Positions 51,825-62,674 of a stretch of DNA of 64,000 nt are shown piece by piece. Both the position numbers and the translations under genes were made by a program. Numbering within the stretch: the stretch's first letter is position 1; each line of letters opens with the position of its first letter. Below the pieces are notes generated by a model. It saw only the letters and a list, made by a program, of their open reading frames with translations, searched no databases and was not told the origin of the DNA. This DNA is from Halomonas sp. PR-M31. Lineage in GTDB: Bacteria > Pseudomonadota > Gammaproteobacteria > Pseudomonadales > Halomonadaceae. The stretch spans positions 1 to 64,000 of the forward strand of contig NZ_JIBT01000029.1 in assembly GCF_001039575.1 (NCBI RefSeq), written 5' to 3'.

Positions 51825-51862
51825 AAAACCGCCACTCAGCGTTGCCCGTGAGTGGCGGTTTT
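51825..51862 (-). terminator. Terminator downstream of tRNA-Pro
   Basis: ACCGCCACTCA (51828-51838) and TGAGTGGCGGT (51849-51859) form an 11-bp perfect stem with flanking A and T runs. On the minus strand it lies just beyond the tRNA 3' end. Confidence 0.8.
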
Positions 51863-51873
51863 ACAAGATTACA

Positions 51874-51950
51874 TGGTCGGAGTAGCAGGATTCGAACCTA
51901 CGACCTCTGCCTCCCGAAGGCAGCGCTCTACCAAGCTGAGCTATACTCCG
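51874..51950 (-). tRNA. proK: tRNA-Pro(CGG)
   Basis: 77-nt tRNA with a full cloverleaf read on the minus strand: acceptor CGGAGTA/TACTCCG, D-arm with AGCTCAGCTTGGTAGAGC, anticodon stem CTGCC/GGCAG around loop TTCGGGA (anticodon CGG, reading CCG), T-loop GTTCGAATC, and encoded CCA. Its 3' end faces the accessory region to the left, so it could have been an island integration site, though no duplicated tRNA end or integrase is visible. Confidence 0.95.
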
Positions 51951-52036
51951 ATGCGGTTGGGCGTGCGCCTCAACGGGGGTGCATTATACCGCTCGTATTG
52001 CCTTGCGCAACCCCGATGCGAAGCCGGTTCCTGCGG

Positions 52037-53011
52037 TCACGCCCTGCGATTCACCGCCAGTCTTGCCAGGTCCGCCATGGTATCCCGATAGCGGCTTTCG
52101 GGAAGGACGTTGAGCTGTGCCAGGGCCTTGTCGGCCATTTCCTCTGCACGCCGACGGGTATAGTCAAGCGCGCCGGTATCGCTGACGATGGCCAGAACAT
52201 CGTCAAGCCGATCCAGGCCGCCCTTGCGAATCGTCTTGCGAATCAGCTGTGCCTGCTCGTCGGTGCCACGGTTCATCGCCTCGATCAATGGCAGCGTCGG
52301 TTTGCCTTCGGCCAGATCGTCACCCACGTTCTTACCCATGGTGTCGGCGTCGCCCTGGTAGTCCAACAGGTCGTCGATCAACTGAAACGCCAAGCCCAGA
52401 TAGCGGCCGTAGAGCTTGAGCGCCTCTTCCTGTTCGGGACTCGCGTCTGCCAGCACCGCACCGCTGTGAGAAGCGGCTTCGAAGAGCATCGCCGTCTTGC
52501 CCTGAATGGTCTCGAAATAGGCCGCTTCGTCGACGTTCGGGTTGCCTATGTTGGTCAACTGCAATACTTCGCCTTCGGCAATGGTGCAGGTGGCGGCGGA
52601 GAGAATTTCCATGACCCGCATCGAACCCACCTCGACCATCATCTGGAAGGAACGCGAATAGAGAAAATCCCCGACCAGGACCGAGGGGGCATTGCCCCAA
52701 TGATCGTTGGCGGTCTGCTTGCCACGGCGCATACTTGACTCGTCAACCACATCGTCATGCAGCAGCGTCGAGGTATGCATGAACTCGATCAGCGTGGCCA
52801 AGGTGATGTGGTGTTTTCCGGCGTAGCCCAGCGCTCGGGCTGCAAGAAGCACCAGCAGGGGGCGCAGGCGCTTGCCGCCGCTTTCGATGATGTAATGACC
52901 AATACTCTCGACCAGCGGGACCCGAGAGCCAAGCTGGTCGAGAATGGTGCGATCAACGGCGGCGAAATCTTCTGCCACCGGTGCATGGATGGACGCTGCG
53001 TTGGGCTGCAT
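52037..53011 (-). CDS. ispB: Octaprenyl diphosphate synthase
   Basis: 324-residue trans-polyprenyl diphosphate synthase that builds the ubiquinone side chain from isopentenyl diphosphate. Both aspartate-rich motifs are present: LLHDDVVDES near residue 85 and LIDDLLDYQGD near 210, with GGKRLRP before the first. The start at 53011 gives the usual length; a longer frame adds 18 residues without support. It is divergent from rplU, the standard arrangement in gammaproteobacteria. Confidence 0.93.
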   Translation of the reverse strand: MQPNAASIHAPVAEDFAAVDRTILDQLGSRVPLVESIGHYIIESGGKRLRPLLVLLAARALGYAGKHHITLATLIEFMHTSTLLHDDVVDESSMRRGKQTANDHWGNAPSVLVGDFLYSRSFQMMVEVGSMRVMEILSAATCTIAEGEVLQLTNIGNPNVDEAAYFETIQGKTAMLFEAASHSGAVLADASPEQEEALKLYGRYLGLAFQLIDDLLDYQGDADTMGKNVGDDLAEGKPTLPLIEAMNRGTDEQAQLIRKTIRKGGLDRLDDVLAIVSDTGALDYTRRRAEEMADKALAQLNVLPESRYRDTMADLARLAVNRRA

Positions 53012-53184
53012 GGTGTCTGTCTGTAAGGGGGTTGGGCCGCGTTGCACATGATGGTTGTACGCCATCGTGCCGTATTTGGGCCAAGCTTGGTGTAGTCATG
53101 CTATGGGGCCCTCTATAAGGCGTCAAGGCAAGACATAAAGCAAGCGCCGGCACCAGTATGATGAATACCCGTGGTCTTATGGTC

Positions 53185-53213
53185 TTGTGATGGTGCCTGG
53201 CTGCCGTTATAAT
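53185..53213 (+). promoter_or_regulatory. Sigma70 promoter of rplU-rpmA
   Basis: TTGTGA (53185-53190), a 17-bp spacer and TATAAT (53208-53213). Transcription would begin near 53220, leaving a leader of about 100 nt before the rplU ATG at 53319. Bases 53012-53318 hold no gene. Confidence 0.75.
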
Positions 53214-53318
53214 CCGCGACCCAACTCATCATGCTCCCTGTCAGATGGCTGCCAAAAGGGGCGCCACTCGCCGCAGGCCGATGAAGAGCCCATCTTGGAT
53301 GAGTGTCTGGAGAACGTA

Positions 53319-53630
53319 ATGTACGCAGTTATTAAGAGTGGCGGTAAACAATACCGCGTTCAGGAAGGTCAGACTCTGAAGCTCGAGAAGCTTGAAGTGG
53401 CAACCGGCGAGAGCCTGGATTTCGATCAGGTTCTGCTGGTCGCCGATGGTGACGACATCAAGGTCGGGGCACCGCTGGTCAGCGGTGCGAAAGTCTCCGC
53501 CGAGATCGTCTCCCACGGTCGTGGCAAAAAGGTTCGCATCATCAAGTTCCGTCGTCGCAAGCATTCCATGCGTCGCCAGGGCCACCGTCAGTGGTTCACT
53601 GAAGTCAAGATCACCGGGATTTCCGCGTAA
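53319..53630 (+). CDS. rplU: 50S ribosomal protein L21
   Basis: 103-residue L21 with the typical [14 protein letters not shown] start and the basic [22 protein letters not shown]-terminal rRNA-binding region. The ATG at 53319 is supported by the conserved N-terminus. It is followed 34 nt later by rpmA. Confidence 0.98.
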   Translation: MYAVIKSGGKQYRVQEGQTLKLEKLEVATGESLDFDQVLLVADGDDIKVGAPLVSGAKVSAEIVSHGRGKKVRIIKFRRRKHSMRRQGHRQWFTEVKITGISA

Positions 53631-53664
53631 GCGGTATGACCCCTTAACGAGCGAGGTATTTGCA

Positions 53665-53922
53665 ATGGCTCACAAGAAGGCAGCTGGTAGTACCCGTAAC
53701 GGCCGCGACAGCGAATCCAAACGCCTTGGCGTCAAGCTGTTTGGTGGACAAGCCGCCGTTCCCGGCAACATCATCGTACGTCAGCGTGGCACCAGGTTTC
53801 ACGCAGGCACAGGCGTCGGTATCGGCAAGGATCACACCCTGTTCGCTCTGAACGAAGGCGTGATCAAGTTCGAGACTAAAGGGCCGAAGAATCGCAAGTT
53901 CGTGAGTGTCGTCTCCGCCTGA
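53665..53922 (+). CDS. rpmA: 50S ribosomal protein L27
   Basis: 85-residue L27 with the classic [24 protein letters not shown]-terminus and the [12 protein letters not shown] core. Its N-terminus reaches the peptidyl-transferase centre. It is followed by an intrinsic terminator. Confidence 0.98.
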   Translation: MAHKKAAGSTRNGRDSESKRLGVKLFGGQAAVPGNIIVRQRGTRFHAGTGVGIGKDHTLFALNEGVIKFETKGPKNRKFVSVVSA

Positions 53923-53944
53923 GACAATGCGAATGTTGCACTGG

Positions 53945-53971
53945 AAAGGCCCCGCGATAGCGGGGCCTTTT
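53945..53971 (+). terminator. Terminator after rpmA
   Basis: GGCCCCGC (53948-53955) and GCGGGGCC (53960-53967) pair around a GATA loop, flanked by AAA and TTTT. It lies between rpmA and obgE. Confidence 0.9.
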
Positions 53972-54007
53972 CGTATCAGGACGGTATTACCGTCGGGAGA
54001 ATGACCC

Positions 54008-55197
54008 ATGCAGTTCGTCGACGAAGCCTCGATCATCGTGGAAGCCGGCAATGGCGGTAGCGGTTGTCTGAGTTTCCGCCGCGAAAAATACGTGCCCAAG
54101 GGCGGTCCCGACGGGGGTGACGGCGGCCATGGCGGCAGCGTTCATCTGATTGGCGACGATGCCCTGAACACCTTGATCGATTTCAAGTATCAACGATTTT
54201 ACAAGGCGCCCAACGGCCAGCCGGGACAGGGTCGCCAGATGAGCGGCAAGGCCGGGGACGATCTACATATCAAGGTGCCGGTGGGCACCACGGTGATTGA
54301 TGAAGATACTCTCGAAGTGATCGCCGATGTGACCGAGATCGGCCAGGTAGTGCTGGTCGCTCAAGGCGGACGCCGAGGCCTGGGCAATATCCATTTCAAA
54401 TCCTCGACCAATCGCGCGCCGCGACGTACCACGCCAGGCACCGAAGGTGAGCGGCGCAATCTGCGTCTTGAAATGAAGGTGATGGCAGACGTGGGCTTGC
54501 TGGGCATGCCCAATGCAGGCAAGTCGACGTTGATCCGCTCCGTTTCTGCCGCCAAACCCAAGGTGGCCAACTATCCTTTTACCACCCTGGTACCCAACCT
54601 TGGGTGGTAAAGCTGGGCATGCATGAACATTTCGTCATGGCGGACGTGCCGGGCTTGATCGAAGGGGCCTCCGAAGGTGCGGGACTTGGGCTGCGTTTTC
54701 TCAAGCATCTGACCCGTACGCGGCTGCTGTTGCATGTGGTGGACGTAGAGCCTTTTGATGAATCCGATCCGGTGGAGGCTGCCCAGGCCATTACACATGA
54801 GCTGGAGCAGTTTTCTGCCACCCTGGCGGAGCGACCACGCTGGTTGGTACTCAACAAGCTCGATTTGCTGCCGGAGGATGAGCGGAAGACGCGGGTAAAT
54901 GACATCGTTTCTCGCCTTGGCTGGAATGGACCCATGTTTTGTATCTCAGCGATCAGCGGTGAAGGCACCGATGCGCTGATACAAGCGGCTTATCGCTGGT
55001 TGACCGAACAACGTCGCCTAGAGAATGAAGACGAGGCCGCCGCCGAGCGCGAACAGGATATGCGCCGGCGCATGGAAGTCGAGGCAGTTGCTCGAGCCGA
55101 GGCGAAGCTGAGCCGCAAGCGTAAAACCGCCGTCGAGGACAACGACGATGACTTCGATGATGATGAGTATGATGTCGAAGTCGAATACGTACCTTGA
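54008..55197 (+). CDS. obgE: Obg-family GTPase ObgE/CgtA, frame broken by one missing base
   Basis: GTPase involved in 50S ribosome assembly and stress response. The Gly-rich Obg domain ([25 protein letters not shown]) and G1 (GMPNAGKST) are in the first frame, which stops at 54610; G3 (DVPG), G4 (NKLD), SAISGEG and the acidic C-tail ([10 protein letters not shown]) are in another. Adding one G to the run at 54602-54604 restores VPNLGVVKLG and a 396-residue protein. Because obgE is essential in related bacteria, the break is most likely a sequence error. Confidence 0.9.
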
Positions 55198-55281
55198 TCG
55201 GTGTTTCAAAGCTACTGCGCTCGATACGTTTTGATATCGCCGATCGAGCTGGAACCGAATCGTATTAGAGATGGCAGTGAG

Positions 55282-56418
55282 ATGAACAATCAGTGGGCGT
55301 CGGGGCGCGAGGCGCTGATCAAGGCGCGGCGCGTGGTGGTGAAAATTGGTAGTGCCTTACTGACCAACGATGGTCGTGGACTGGATGAGCCAGCCATCGG
55401 GGGCTGGGTCGATCAGATCGCCAAGCTGCATGCGCAAGGCGTCGAGGTGGTGCTAGTTTCCTCCGGTGCGGTGGCTGCGGGTATGGTGCGCCTGGGCTGG
55501 CGCCTACGCCCTTCGACGGTGCGCGAGCTGCAAGCGGCAGCAGCAGTGGGGCAGACCGGCTTGGCGCAATGTTATGAGGGCCACTTTGCGCGCCATGGTT
55601 TGCACAGCGCGCAAGTTCTGCTGACCCACGACGATCTCTCCAATCGCAAGCGTTATCTGAATGCCCGTTCTGCGCTGCGCACTCTGGTGTCACTGCGGGT
55701 AATACCGGTGATCAATGAAAACGACACCGTGGTTACCGATGAGATTCGCTTCGGAGACAACGACACGCTAGGGGCGCTGGTAGCCAACTTGATCGAAGCC
55801 GAGGCGCTGATCATCCTGACGGATCAGGAAGGCTTGTTCGACGCGGACCCACGCCTTCAGCCGAACGCCCAGTTGTTGTGTGAAGGGCGTGCCGATGATC
55901 CGCGTCTGATCGCGATGGCAGGCAGCGGTGGCGTGCTCGGGCGTGGCGGCATGACTACCAAGGTTCGCGCCGCGCAGTTGGCGGCACGTTCCGGTGCGGT
56001 CACGGCCATTGCCAGTGGGCGTCAGCCGGATGTGCTGATCCGACTGGTTGAAGGTGAGACGTTGGGCACGCTGTTGCATCCGGAGCACGCGCCCTTAGCA
56101 GCGCGCAAGCGCTGGCTGGCCGGCCAACTTCAGGTGCGCGGTAGCCTGACGTTAGATGCCGGCGCCACGAATGTACTGCGCGAACGTGGCTCGAGCCTGT
56201 TGCCGGTGGGGGTCAAGGCGCTATCCGGGCGCTTTGTCCGAGGCGATATGGTGGTCTGTCTTGATGAACAGGGTGAGCGGGTTGCCAAGGGACTGGTCAA
56301 CTACGGCAGCGATGAAGCCGCTCGAATACTGGGTCAGCCAAGTCATCGCATCGAAGGTTTGCTTGGCTATATGGAGGCACCGGAACTCATTCATCGCGAC
56401 AACCTGGTGATTCTCTAG
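55282..56418 (+). CDS. proB: Glutamate 5-kinase
   Basis: 378-residue enzyme that phosphorylates glutamate in the first step of proline synthesis. The amino-acid kinase domain carries [11 protein letters not shown] near the N-terminus, SSGAVAAGM and NENDTV; a C-terminal PUA domain spans about residues 275-378 ([19 protein letters not shown]). The ATG at 55282 gives the standard length; the extra upstream frame shows no similarity. It follows obgE by 84 nt, a common gammaproteobacterial order. Confidence 0.95.
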   Translation: MNNQWASGREALIKARRVVVKIGSALLTNDGRGLDEPAIGGWVDQIAKLHAQGVEVVLVSSGAVAAGMVRLGWRLRPSTVRELQAAAAVGQTGLAQCYEGHFARHGLHSAQVLLTHDDLSNRKRYLNARSALRTLVSLRVIPVINENDTVVTDEIRFGDNDTLGALVANLIEAEALIILTDQEGLFDADPRLQPNAQLLCEGRADDPRLIAMAGSGGVLGRGGMTTKVRAAQLAARSGAVTAIASGRQPDVLIRLVEGETLGTLLHPEHAPLAARKRWLAGQLQVRGSLTLDAGATNVLRERGSSLLPVGVKALSGRFVRGDMVVCLDEQGERVAKGLVNYGSDEAARILGQPSHRIEGLLGYMEAPELIHRDNLVIL

Positions 56419-56616
56419 CCGGCGCTTTGAAATTTTCGGCCTCCAGTGGCAAGGAATGAGGCGGTGTGGTAGGATTCGCCTCCTTTCAGGCATGACCCGC
56501 GCAGAACGCTTTTCGTGGCATGTCGTGTGGCAGGATCAAGCCACAATGGACATATTCGATGATCAGGTCGAATCAAATACTTACACCGCATTTTATGGTT
56601 CTCCAAGGAGATTACG

Positions 56617-56883
56617 GTGGCGAATAGCAAGCAAGCGCGTAAGCGCGCACGTCAGGCGGAAGAGCGTCGTCAGCACAAAGCCAGTCAGCGCTCCATGGTC
56701 CGCACTTACATCAAGCGCGTGATCAAGGCAATTCAAGGCGGCGATCATGGCAAGGCCATGGAAGAGTTCCGTACGGCCCAGCCGGTCATTGACCGCATTG
56801 CCGACAAGGATACTCTTTCCAAGAAGAAGGCTGCTCGTCTCAAGAGCCGTCTCAACAAACGAATTAAAGCGCTGGCTGCCTAA
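56617..56883 (+). CDS. rpsT: 30S ribosomal protein S20
   Basis: 88-residue S20 (ANSKQARKRARQAEERRQHKA-like basic start, then RSMVRTYIKRV and KKKAARLKSRLNKRIKAL). The start codon is GTG at 56617 behind AAGGAG; a non-ATG start is often seen in rpsT, whose product represses its own translation. A terminator follows about 70 nt downstream. The 198-nt gap before it holds a weak GAGGCG/CGCCTC hairpin near 56458 and presumably the promoter. Confidence 0.97.
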   Translation: MANSKQARKRARQAEERRQHKASQRSMVRTYIKRVIKAIQGGDHGKAMEEFRTAQPVIDRIADKDTLSKKKAARLKSRLNKRIKALAA

Positions 56884-56953
56884 GTCGGACGCTCGCTAGG
56901 CACCTTATTTGCCTTCTTTGTTGCATTGAAGGAAAGCGGGGTGCCAGCGTTCA

Positions 56954-56980
56954 GAAAAACCGGCCTCGGCCGGTTTTTTT
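56954..56980 (+). terminator. Terminator after rpsT
   Basis: AAAACCGGCC pairs with GGCCGGTTTT around a 2-3 nt turn (TC), followed by more T residues. It sits just before the murJ start. Confidence 0.9.
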
Positions 56981-57014
56981 GTGCATGATTTTTGATTGGG
57001 GAAGATGCGCTATC

Positions 57015-58690
57015 GTGAGTATCCCGTCAGATAAGCCAGACAAAGAGACCCAGCCAACGGCAGCCAGCGACGCTCAGTTGGACGCTCCTGCCGGGGGCGA
57101 CGGCGCACAAGGCGACCCGGCCCCTGGAAGGCAGCTCAATAAGCAGATGGCCGCACGGGCAGGGTTGCTGCGCTCTGGAGTGATCGTGAGCGCAATGACC
57201 ATGCTCTCCCGAGTGCTTGGGCTGGTGCGAGATGTCGTCATTGCTGCCTTATTAGGGGCGGGTAGCGGTGCCGATGCTTTCTTCGTCGCTTTCAAGATTC
57301 CCAATTTTATGCGACGACTGTTCGCAGAAGGTGCCTTCAATCAGGCTTTCGTGCCGGTACTCTCGGAATACGCGACACGTCGCTCCCGAGAGGAGGTGCG
57401 TGAGCTGCTCGATGCGGTTTCCGGTAGCCTGACCGTCGTGCTGGCACTGATCACCGCCGCTGCCATGCTGCTGGCGCCTTGGCTTGCCTGGCTGTTTGCT
57501 CCAGGCTTCGGTCGCGATCCGGAGAAGCTTGCGTTAACCGCCGACATGCTGCAGCTGACCTTTCCGTATTTGCTGTTGATCTCGCTTACCGCCTTCTCGG
57601 GAAGCGTACTCAATACCTGGAATCGTTTCGCCGTGCCGGCTTTTACACCGGTGCTGCTGAATCTTTCCTTGATTGGAGCCGCTCTGTGGCTGACGCCGCT
57701 GATGGAAACGCCATCGTTGGCATTGGCATGGGGGGTCTTGATTGCCGGTGCCGCCCAGTTGGCCTTTCAGGTGCCGTTTCTTCTGCGCCTGGGATTGCTG
57801 CCAAAACCCTGGCCGAATTTTCGACATGACGGAGTACGGCGCATACTCAAGCTGATGACGCCGGCTTTGTTCGGCGTCTCGGTATCGCAAATCAATCTAT
57901 TGCTCGATACCGTACTTGCCTCGCTTCTGGCCGCAGGTAGCGTCTCCTGGCTGTACTACTCGGATCGCCTGGTGGAACTGCCGCTAGGGGTATTCGGTAT
58001 TGCCATTGGCACGGTGATTTTACCGGCGCTCTCCAAGCGACACGCGGAGAAATCTCAGGAACATTTTGCCAAGATGCTCGACTGGGCGCTGCGGGCGGTA
58101 TTGCTGGTCGGTTTGCCTGCGGCCCTGGCCCTGGCGGTACTGGCGGAACCCCTGTTGATCAGCCTGTTTCACTATGGCGCCATGACCGAGCATGATATCG
58201 CCATGGCCGCAATGAGCCTGCGCGCCTATGCGCTGGGCCTGATTGCCTTCATGCTGATCAAGATATGGGCGCCAGGCTATTTTGCTCGTCAGGATACCGC
58301 GACACCGGTCAAGATCGGCATCATCGCCATGATCGCCAATATGGGATTGAATCTGATCTTTATCGTACCCTTGGCCCATGCCGGTCTGGCCCTGGCTACG
58401 GCGCTATCCGCCTTTCTCAATGCAGGTCTGCTGGCACGGGGATTGCGCCGTCAGGGGGTATTGATCTTTCAGCCGGCTGGGGGCGCTATGCCTGGCAGCT
58501 TGGCGGTGGCTGCACGCTGCTTGCGTTGGGGCTCTGGTGGTTCTCGCCTCCGTGGCATGCATGGCTGAGTTGGGAAGTGGAACGGCGGGTCTTGACCCTG
58601 AGTGCGCTGGTGACAGGTGGTGTTGCACTGTACTTTGGTTGGCTTGTCATCTGCGGTATTCGGTTGCGTCACTTTCGCTTGAATGGCTGA
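57015..58690 (+). CDS. murJ: Lipid II flippase MurJ, frame broken by one missing base
   Basis: Inner-membrane MOP-superfamily flippase with about 14 hydrophobic helices that moves lipid II for peptidoglycan synthesis. Signature segments are GLLRSGVIVSAMTMLSRVLGL--D and GAGSGADAFFVAFKIPNFMRRLFAEGAFNQAFVPV-type region (SGADAFFVAFKIPN). The frame fails near 58475; one extra G in the GG at 58475-58476 restores LIFQPGWGRYAWQLGG and the last two helices, ending at 58690 (558 residues). The GTG at 57015 follows GGGGAAG; the ~40-residue polar N-terminus is unusual. Probably a sequence error, as murJ is normally essential. Confidence 0.88.
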
Positions 58691-58718
58691 CTGAATGGCC
58701 AGGCGATAAATGACGTGG

Positions 58719-58747
58719 CTGTCAAGGCTTGCCGCCTTCGTTATAAT
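58719..58747 (+). promoter_or_regulatory. Sigma70-like promoter of ribF-ileS-lspA
   Basis: CTGTCA (58719-58724), a 17-bp spacer and a perfect TATAAT (58742-58747). The predicted start lies only about 8-20 nt before the candidate ribF ATGs (58762, 58777), so the later ATG may be used. Confidence 0.6.
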
Positions 58748-58761
58748 TGATTCTTTAACCG

Positions 58762-59826
58762 ATGCGTGAATGCTGCATGGAATTGATTCGCGGTTTACAC
58801 AATCTGCGCGAGCATCATCGTGGTAGCGTTGCCACCATCGGTAACTTCGACGGTGTGCATCTTGGCCATCAGGCGATTCTCGATCAGTTGCGCGATCGCG
58901 CGGCGGATCTGGAGCTGCCGGTGACGGTGGTGGTGTTCGAGCCACAGCCCCGGGAATTTTTCGCCGGTGATCAGGCGCCCCCAAGGCTGACGCGGCTACG
59001 GGACAAGGCTCAGCTACTGGCGGCCCATGGTGCCGAACGCATTGTCTGCCTGCCCTTCAACGACGCGCTGCGCAGTCTGACAGGGCGACAGTTCATCGAT
59101 CGGATATTGATCGATGGCTTGGATGTGCGTCATCTGGTGGTAGGAGATGACTTTCGCTTTGGCTGCGATCGATCCGGTGATTTTGCGTTGCTGACTCAAG
59201 TGGGAAAAGAATGTGGCTTCGGTATCGAGCATACCCGCACCTTTGCCCTCGACGGTGAGCGAGTCTCTAGCTCCCGGATACGCACACTGCTGGCCAGCGG
59301 CAATTTCCTGCAGGCGGCGCGCATGCTGGGCCGCCCCTATTCTTACACGGGGCGAGTCGTTGCCGATCAGAAGCTGGGTCGTACCATCGGCGTGCCTACC
59401 GCCAACGTGCCGTTGTTATCCGGGCCCATGGCCCTTCGCGGTGTCTACGCGGTGGTTACGCGCCTGAGTGGCGGTCGCGAGTTCGCTGGGGTCGCCAATA
59501 TCGGCTGGCGACCTACCGTGGGAACGCCTCGTCCGGTTCTGGAAGTCAATTTGTTCGATTTCAGCGGCGATCTTTATGGCCAGATCATCAAGGTATTGCC
59601 TTGTGCACGTTTGCGCGGCGAGCAGCGTTTCGATGGGTTGGACGAGCTAAAACATCAGATTCAGGCCGATCAGGCCCAGGCAAAAGAATTTTTTCATGCC
59701 TGGCCAAGACAAATGCACAATCATGATAGTGATTTAACACCTTATCTGGCATCGGCGCCTTTGGCGTCGATTCCCGAACATGCCGACCCTGGAGTCACCA
59801 GGCGCGACAACGATGGAACCCCATGA
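58762..59826 (+). CDS. ribF: Bifunctional riboflavin kinase/FAD synthetase
   Basis: Protein that makes FMN from riboflavin and then FAD. The N-terminal nucleotidyltransferase has [10 protein letters not shown] near residue 27 and SSSRIRTLL near 170; the C-terminal kinase domain has [10 protein letters not shown] and RPTVG. The 354-residue form starts at 58762; ATG 58777 (MELIRGL) fits the promoter and family length better. Its end overlaps ileS by ATGA. The C-terminal ~30 residues are an extension without known motif. Confidence 0.93.
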   Translation: MRECCMELIRGLHNLREHHRGSVATIGNFDGVHLGHQAILDQLRDRAADLELPVTVVVFEPQPREFFAGDQAPPRLTRLRDKAQLLAAHGAERIVCLPFNDALRSLTGRQFIDRILIDGLDVRHLVVGDDFRFGCDRSGDFALLTQVGKECGFGIEHTRTFALDGERVSSSRIRTLLASGNFLQAARMLGRPYSYTGRVVADQKLGRTIGVPTANVPLLSGPMALRGVYAVVTRLSGGREFAGVANIGWRPTVGTPRPVLEVNLFDFSGDLYGQIIKVLPCARLRGEQRFDGLDELKHQIQADQAQAKEFFHAWPRQMHNHDSDLTPYLASAPLASIPEHADPGVTRRDNDGTP

Positions 59827-62674
59827 GCGACTATAAGCCTACATTGAATCTGCCTGAAACCGACTTTCCCATGCGCGGCAATCTGCCCAAGCGTGAGCCA
59901 GCCCGTATAAAGCGCTGGCAGGAGATCGATCTCTATGAGCGCCTACGCGCCGCAGGAAAGGAGCGTGAGACCTTCGTGCTGCACGACGGCCCTCCCTATG
60001 CCAACGGCAGCATTCATATCGGTCATGCGGTCAACAAGATCTTGAAGGACATCATCGTCAAGGCCAAGGGGATTGCAGACTTCGATGCGCCCTATGTGCC
60101 TGGCTGGGACTGCCACGGTCTGCCCATCGAGCATCAGATCGAGAAGCTGCATGGCAAGCATTTACCGCCGGAAGAGACCCGCGCCCTGTGTCGCAGCTAT
60201 GCTGCAGAGCAGATCGATACCCAGCGCGAGGATTTCATACGTCTGGGTATCATCGGTGATTGGCAGCGTCCTTATCGCACCATGGACTACGTTAACGAGG
60301 CGGATGAGGTGCGGGCCCTGGCGGAGATGGTCAAGCAGGGCTACGTCTTCAAGGGCTTGAAGCCGGTCAACTGGTGTTTCGACTGCGGCTCGGCCCTGGC
60401 GGAAGCCGAGGTCGAATACGCGGACAAGAAGTCCGACGCTATCGATGTCGCCTTCGAGGCCGACGACCCCGCCGCGTTGGCAGCGGCATTTGGGCTCGCG
60501 TCTTTGGGCAAGCCAGCGGCGGTGGCCATCTGGACCACTACCCCCTGGACTATCCCCGCCAACCAGGCGCTCAACGTTCACCCCGAGTTCAGCTATGCCC
60601 TGGTGGATACCGGCGAGCGACTGCTTCTGGTGGCGGAGGATCTGGTCGAGAGCTGTCTCGAACGTTTCGAGCTACAGGGCGAGACCATTGCCACTACCTC
60701 GGGTGCTCATCTCGAGAATCTGAACTTTCGTCATCCGTTTTATGATCGCCGGGCGCGGTCTATCTGGCGGATTATGTCGAGACCGATGCCGGTACCGGTA
60801 TCGTGCACTCTGCGCCGGCCTACGGGGTGGATGACTTCATCACCTGCCGCGCCTACGGCATGGAGTTCGAGGAGATCAAGAGCCCGGTGATGGCTAATGG
60901 CGTCTACGCCGAGGACCTCAAGTTCTTTGGCGGTCAGATGATCTGGAAGGCCAATCCGCAGATCGTCGCCAAGCTGGAAGAGGTCGGCGCGCTGCTGGCC
61001 CACGAGAAGATCACCCACAGCTACATGCACTGCTGGCGCCACAAATCGCCGGTAATCTACCGGGCAACCGCTCAGTGGTTCGTCGGCATGGATATTCAAG
61101 GCGCGGATGGCAAGACCCTGCGAGAGCGCGCCTTGGAAGGCATCGAGACGACCCAGTTCGTGCCCAGCTGGGGCAAGGCGCGCCTGCACTCGATGATTGC
61201 CAATCGCCCGGACTGGTGCATCTCGCGCCAGCGCAACTGGGGCGTGCCGATCCCGTTCTTTTTGCATCGGGTCAGCGGCGAGCTGCACCCGCGTACCCTG
61301 GAGCTGATGGAAGAGGTCGCCAAGCGCATCGAGGCCGAGGGTATCGAGGCCTGGTTCCGGCTCGAGGCCAGCGAGCTGCTGGGTGACGAGGCGGCGGATT
61401 ATGAAAAGATCAGCGATACTCTGGACGTGTGGTTCGATTCCGGCACCACGCATTGGCATGTGCTGCGGGGCTCCCATGCGGCGGTATTCGATCATCCTGA
61501 GAAGCGCGACGGGCCGGTGGCGGATCTCTACCTGGAAGGCTCCGATCAGCATCGCGGCTGGTTCCATTCGTCACTTTTAACCGGCTGTGCCATCGATGGT
61601 CATGCGCCTTACAGGGGCTTGCTGACCCACGGATTCACCGTGGATGCTCAAGGCCGCAAGATGTCCAAGTCCGTGGGGAACGTGGTCGCCCCGCAGGAGG
61701 TCATGGACAAGCTGGGCGCGGACATTCTGCGCCTGTGGGTCGCCTCCACGGACTACTCCGGTGAAATGGCGGTATCCGACGAGATATTGAAGCGTACTGC
61801 GGACGTCTATCGGCGCATCCGCAACACCTCGCGCTTTCTGCTGGCCAATCTCAATGGCTTCGATGCCGAGCGCGACGCGGTGCCGTTTGATGACATGATT
61901 GCGCTGGATCAGTGGGTGGTGGACCGTGCCGCTCAGTTGCAGGCTCGTATCGAGACGGCCTATGCCGAGTATCGTTTCCTGGATGTCTATCAGCAGGTGC
62001 ACACCTTCTGCGCCCGGGAGCTGGGTGGCTTTTATCTGGACATCATCAAGGATCGCCAGTACACCACCCAGGCGGATTCATTGGCGCGGCGCAGCTGTCA
62101 AACGGCGCTGTACCGGGTAGTCGAAGCGCTGGCGCGTTGGGTGGCGCCGATTTTGTCGTTTACTGCGGAGGAGATCTACGAGCATATCCCTGGCGAGCGC
62201 AAAGACAGCGTGCTGCTGGAAACTTTCTACGGTGAATTGCAGACCTTGGATGACGGCGCTCTGTTCGACCGGGCGTTCTGGGAGCAGGTGCTAGAGGTCA
62301 AGCAGGCGGTCAACAAGTGTCTCGAGGACGCTCGCAATGCCAAGGTGATCAAGAGCGGTCTGGCCGCGGAGGTAACGCTCTACGTCAGCGATGCACTGCG
62401 CGAGACACTGGGCCGCCTGGGAGACGAGCTGCGTTTCGTGCTGCTGACCAGCGAAGTGCATTTGGCGTCTCTTGATGCTGCCGGTACGCAGAGCGTCGAG
62501 GCCACCGAGCGCGACGATCTCAAGGTAGCGGTCATCGCAAGCCCATATGCCAAGTGCGAGCGCTGTTGGCATCATCGCCCTGATGTCGGGCAGCACGCCG
62601 AGCATTCCGATCTGTGCGGACGCTGCATCATCAATCTGCCGGGTGGGCCCGGGGAAGAGCGTCACTATGCATAA
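59823..62674 (+). CDS. ileS: Isoleucyl-tRNA synthetase, frame broken by one missing base
   Basis: Class I aminoacyl-tRNA synthetase. The HIGH motif (SIHIGHA, near residue 62) and the first part of the editing domain are in the first frame; the rest, including WDVWFDSG-like [13 protein letters not shown] (RKMSKSVGN) and the C-terminal zinc finger (CERCWHH---CGRC), is in another. One extra G in the GG at 60757-60758 restores [12 protein letters not shown] and a 950-residue enzyme of normal length. An essential gene, so the break is almost certainly a sequence error. It overlaps lspA by 8 nt. Confidence 0.92.

Noticed and set aside
50843-51835. Longer form of the phosphodiesterase starting at 51835.
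   Set aside because: The extra 22 residues precede a typical signal peptide and run into the terminator hairpin at 51825-51862.
54602-54604. Programmed frameshifting in obgE, murJ or ileS.
   Set aside because: No slippery heptamer or downstream structure is evident, these families are not known for it, and the same single G/C loss occurs in unrelated genes.
58680-58762. FMN riboswitch upstream of ribF.
   Set aside because: The leader after the predicted promoter is too short (under 30 nt) to hold one, and ribF is usually constitutive in gammaproteobacteria.
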